16,391 nt of DNA, taken from contig DNXA01000260.1 of NCBI GenBank assembly GCA_003506065.1, positions 1 through 16,391 on the forward strand, written 5' to 3'. Positions 14,108-16,391 of the stretch are shown here, one piece after another (the stretch's first letter is position 1; every line of letters begins with the position of its first letter). The DNA is from Actinomycetota bacterium. GTDB lineage: Bacteria > Actinomycetota > Actinomycetes > S36-B12. Both the position numbers and the translations under genes were made by a program. The notes under the pieces were generated by a model, which saw nothing but the letters and a program-made list of their open reading frames with translations, was not told the origin of the DNA and searched no databases.

Positions 14108-15317
14108 TGATCATCGGCGAATCCTTCCGCCAAGGACTGAGGGTGTCCTTCAGAACAAGCTGCGCTCAAGCCTGACCGTCCTGGGCATCCTCATTGGTGT
14201 GGCAGCAGTGATTGTGCTGCTCGCAGTAGGCAACGGCTCTTCCAAAGCAGTTGCCGCAAGTATCGAGAAACTCGGCACGAACTCGATTTCAGTCATCCAT
14301 GGCACGTTCCGGATTCCAGGAGGGTCAAGTGGCAGCGCTCAGAAGGACCTGACCGTCGCCGACGCAATTGCCCTGACTGACCAGACGAATGCGCCAAACG
14401 TGAAGAGCGCATCACCTGTGAAGCAGGCTGGAAGTGTCAGCTGTGCCTACGCGGGCACCAGCCACAGCACCTCCATCACCGGAACCTGGCCTTCGTACTT
14501 CCAGACTTCCAACAGCAAGGTGACCAACGGCAACTACTTCAGCAATGAAGACGTCACTGCGGGCAGTCGCGTCATCGTGATCGGCCAGAGCGTGGTCGAC
14601 CAGGTGTACGGCACGGTCGACCCGGTCGGCACCACACTCACGTGCGCTGGCGTGCCCTTCACTGTGGTCGGGGTTCTTGAGAAGAAGGGCGGCTCAGGCT
14701 TTCAGGATCCCGATGACGTCGCCATTGCGCCACTCAGCACAGTGCAACGCCAATTGACGGGATACGGGAGCTTGGACTCGATCACGGCGGAAGCTGCTTC
14801 GTCGGAGGCCTCCGACGCGGCTCAATCCGAGATCTCCTCGATCCTTGATTCCCGACACGGCACCACCTCGACCAACCGCGACTATCAGGTCATCAATCAG
14901 GCAAGCCTGCTCACCACTTCAAGCAGCAGCAATCAGGTCTTCACCGTGCTCCTCGGCGCAGTTGCAGCAATCAGCTTGCTGGTCGGCGGCATCGGCATCA
15001 CCAACATCATGCTCGTCTCAGTGACCGAAAGGACCCGGGAGATCGGCATTCGCAAGGCCATCGGCGCCAACCGCTTCGCGATCCTCTCGCAATTCCTCGT
15101 CGAGGCGACGTTGCTGTCGGTGATCGGCGGAGCCTCTGGCGTCCTTGTTGCTCTGGTCATCTCGCAATTCCAGATCGCTGGCGTGCAGCCAGTGATCATG
15201 CCCCTCTCAGTGTTAGGAGCCTTCATCGTGTCCGTCGCCATCGGGCTGTTCTTCGGAAGCTACCCGGCCAATCGAGCCGCGCGCATGCGCCCAATCCAAG
15301 CCCTGCGCCATGAGTGA
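14107..15317 (+). CDS. MacB/FtsX-type ABC transporter permease, apparent frameshift near its 5' end
   Basis: Permease of the MacB_PCD/FtsX family: one N-terminal helix (LTVLGILIGVAAVIVLLAVG), a large extracytoplasmic domain, then three C-terminal helices starting VFTVLLGAVAAISLLVGGIG, with the hallmark TERTREIGIRKAIGA. Translation from the coupled ATG at 14107 gives [12 protein letters not shown], a normal MacB N-terminus, but that frame then ends at 14173-14175. The remainder (GVLQNKLRSSLTVLG onward) is in the frame one base back. Stepping back one base after AGG (14140-14142) restores QGLR-GVLQNKLRSS, which is typical of the family. One missing G in the GGG at 14141-14143 explains this. If the frameshift is real, translation could instead begin in the second frame at ATG 14091 or ATG 14073 inside the ATPase gene, giving an unusual N-terminus. 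The stop overlaps the next gene by 8 bases. Confidence 0.85.
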
Positions 15318-15873
15318 GGGCTTGGCACCAGTGGAGCCCCTCGAAAGCATCGAAGAGGCCGATCTTCGCGAGCTCATTGCGCAGAAGGAACGAGGCCCAA
15401 TCCCGCGCGGTACCAGAGTGCTGCTGGGCTCACTGGGCATTGTGCTTGCCTTCTTTGCCGGCTCCTTCGTGCAACAGCAGTTCGGATCCAGCGCCAGCAC
15501 TTCCGCCTTTCCGGGCGGAAGTCTTCCAGCCGGCTTCGCAGCCGGGCGCTTTCCTGGAACCGGTGCACTCACGTCAACAGATGGTTCAACATCAACGGAG
15601 CAAGCCGCTGGCGTGACCGTGGGTTCCATCACGCTGGTCGATGGCACCCACGTCTATGTCACCACTGCACAGGGCACCGTCGTGAAAGTGGATGTCTCGC
15701 CATCCACTGCCATCACCGCCCAGACGACAGTGAAGGCAAGCGAACTCAAGGAGGGCCAGCAGGTCATTGTCCGCGGCCAAGCCGGCAGCGACGGAACAGT
15801 CGCAGCCACCACGATCACCCAGGGCGCACTTTCCAGCGCCGCTGCCCCGTCAGGAAATGGAGCAAGTCAATGA
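15310..15873 (+). CDS. Single-pass membrane-anchored protein with DUF5666-like domain
   Basis: Protein of 187 aa. An acidic cytoplasmic head (residues 1-32, MSEGLAPVEPLESIEEADLR) is followed by one membrane helix (about 36-54, VLLGSLGIVLAFFAGSFV). A Gly/Pro-rich linker (FPGGSLPAGFAAGRFPGTG) leads to an external beta-rich domain at about 98-170: GVTVGSITLVDGTHVYVTT, VVKVDVSPSTAITAQTTV, ELKEGQQVIVRGQAGSDGTV. That strand order and the StTxI / LkxGqxVxVrG pattern fit DUF5666-like domains, an OB-like fold of unknown ligand. It is encoded in the exporter operon, overlapping the permease end by 8 bases, with no Shine-Dalgarno sequence of its own, so translation is probably coupled. It likely acts with the adaptor or substrate on the outer face of the membrane; this is an inference from context. 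Confidence 0.8.
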   Translation: MSEGLAPVEPLESIEEADLRELIAQKERGPIPRGTRVLLGSLGIVLAFFAGSFVQQQFGSSASTSAFPGGSLPAGFAAGRFPGTGALTSTDGSTSTEQAAGVTVGSITLVDGTHVYVTTAQGTVVKVDVSPSTAITAQTTVKASELKEGQQVIVRGQAGSDGTVAATTITQGALSSAAAPSGNGASQ

Positions 15874-16391
15874 ACCTCAGCAGAGCAATCCTTCTTCCCT
15901 TGGGAGCCTTGGGCTTGGCGGCGTCGTTGGTCGCCTGCGGAACAGGTTCGGACACCAGCTCCGCAGCTGCGGACGCACCGGCGGCCACATCCAGCAGCAG
16001 TCCTGGAGTTCCCGCCCCGCAAAGCACAGCAGACCAGGAGCAAGTGCGAGCCTGTCTGGCGGAGAAGGGACTCACCCTGCCGAGCCGGGATCCCAACGCT
16101 GCTCCACCAACGGGAGTACCCACCGGCGCTCCGCAATCCGGTGAAGGTGCAGGCCCAGGACTGCCTGACGGAGTCGATCAGCAAGCAATGCAGGAGGCGA
16201 TGCAGGCCTGCGGCGGCAACTTCGGTGGCGGCTTTCCCGGCGGGACTGGAGGCATTGGGTCAACAGCATTCGAGGCCTACAACTCCTGCCTGAGCGACAA
16301 TGGAGTGGCGATGCCCACGACGGGCCAGACTCGCACCGATCTTGATCAGAGTGACCCCAAGGTCTTAGCGGCAATGAAGACGTGTGCTCCG
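15870..16391 (+). CDS. Lipoprotein with two Cys-containing repeats, runs off right edge
   Basis: The visible part is 174 codons, open to the window end. The N-terminus MNLSRAILLPLGALGLAASL followed by VAC is a lipoprotein signal with the lipobox LVAC, the lipidated residue being Cys23. A Ser/Ala-rich spacer follows, then two repeats: VRACLAEKGLTLP, later AMQACGG (Cys62, Cys114), and YNSCLSDNGVAMP, later AMKTCAP (Cys140, Cys172). The CLxxxGxxxP motif resembles segments in many actinobacterial secreted lipoproteins of unknown role. The repeats are joined by GGNFGGGFPGGTGGIG. The ATG overlaps the previous TGA (ATGA), so it belongs to the exporter operon. It may be a substrate-binding or adaptor-interacting accessory, or a cargo; the sequence does not decide. 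The homologous family is not one I can name. Confidence 0.82.
   Translation, partial: MNLSRAILLPLGALGLAASLVACGTGSDTSSAAADAPAATSSSSPGVPAPQSTADQEQVRACLAEKGLTLPSRDPNAAPPTGVPTGAPQSGEGAGPGLPDGVDQQAMQEAMQACGGNFGGGFPGGTGGIGSTAFEAYNSCLSDNGVAMPTTGQTRTDLDQSDPKVLAAMKTCAP

Overview
The window comes from a chromosome of moderately high GC content, and most likely from an actinomycete (Actinomycetota). The evidence is a primary sigma factor with a long Lys/Ala-rich and then acidic N-terminal extension (the HrdB/SigA style), a DUF4192 protein, a secreted PKD-like protein of a type I recognise from actinomycetes, an actinobacterial-type HelD, frequent GTG/TTG starts and several starts without a Shine-Dalgarno sequence. 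I cannot name the species. The content is mostly ordinary chromosomal material. There are no tRNA, rRNA, insertion-sequence, phage, CRISPR or attachment-site signatures, and no gene-free stretch reaches 300 bases (the longest is about 200).

Left part (1-4246, all minus strand): the N-terminal part of rpoD runs off the left edge. Upstream of it lie a secreted PKD-like protein, a DUF4192 protein and, beyond a clear rho-independent terminator (3081-3131), an LPG-synthase-TM/YbhN-type membrane protein.

Middle (4322-9734): a VOC/glyoxalase-like protein and an AI-2E-family membrane protein on the plus strand, a DUF3293 protein (minus), a HelD-type RNA-polymerase-associated motor (plus) and an HSL-family alpha/beta hydrolase (minus). 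Both convergent gene pairs in this part overlap by exactly four bases at their stop codons (CTAG at 6110-6113, CTAA at 8778-8781). The hydrolase looks leaderless.

Right part (9810-16391): two divergent transporter operons share a 157-bp control region that holds a dyad. To the left is a two-gene ABC-2 exporter (ATPase, then permease, ATGA overlap). To the right is a translationally coupled five-gene operon: a MacA/YknX-like adaptor, a MacB-like ATPase, a MacB/FtsX-like permease, a membrane-anchored DUF5666-like protein, and a lipoprotein with two Cys-containing repeats that runs off the right edge. Every junction in this operon overlaps. The adaptor, anchored protein and lipoprotein should all act outside the membrane and all carry Gly/Pro-rich FP(S)GG-type linkers.

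The most notable anomaly is in the MacB-like permease. Its expected N-terminus (from 14107, overlapping the ATPase stop) and the rest of the protein lie in different frames, consistent with loss of one G near 14140-14143. The five-gene exporter with its two accessory extracytoplasmic proteins is the best candidate for a poorly described system.
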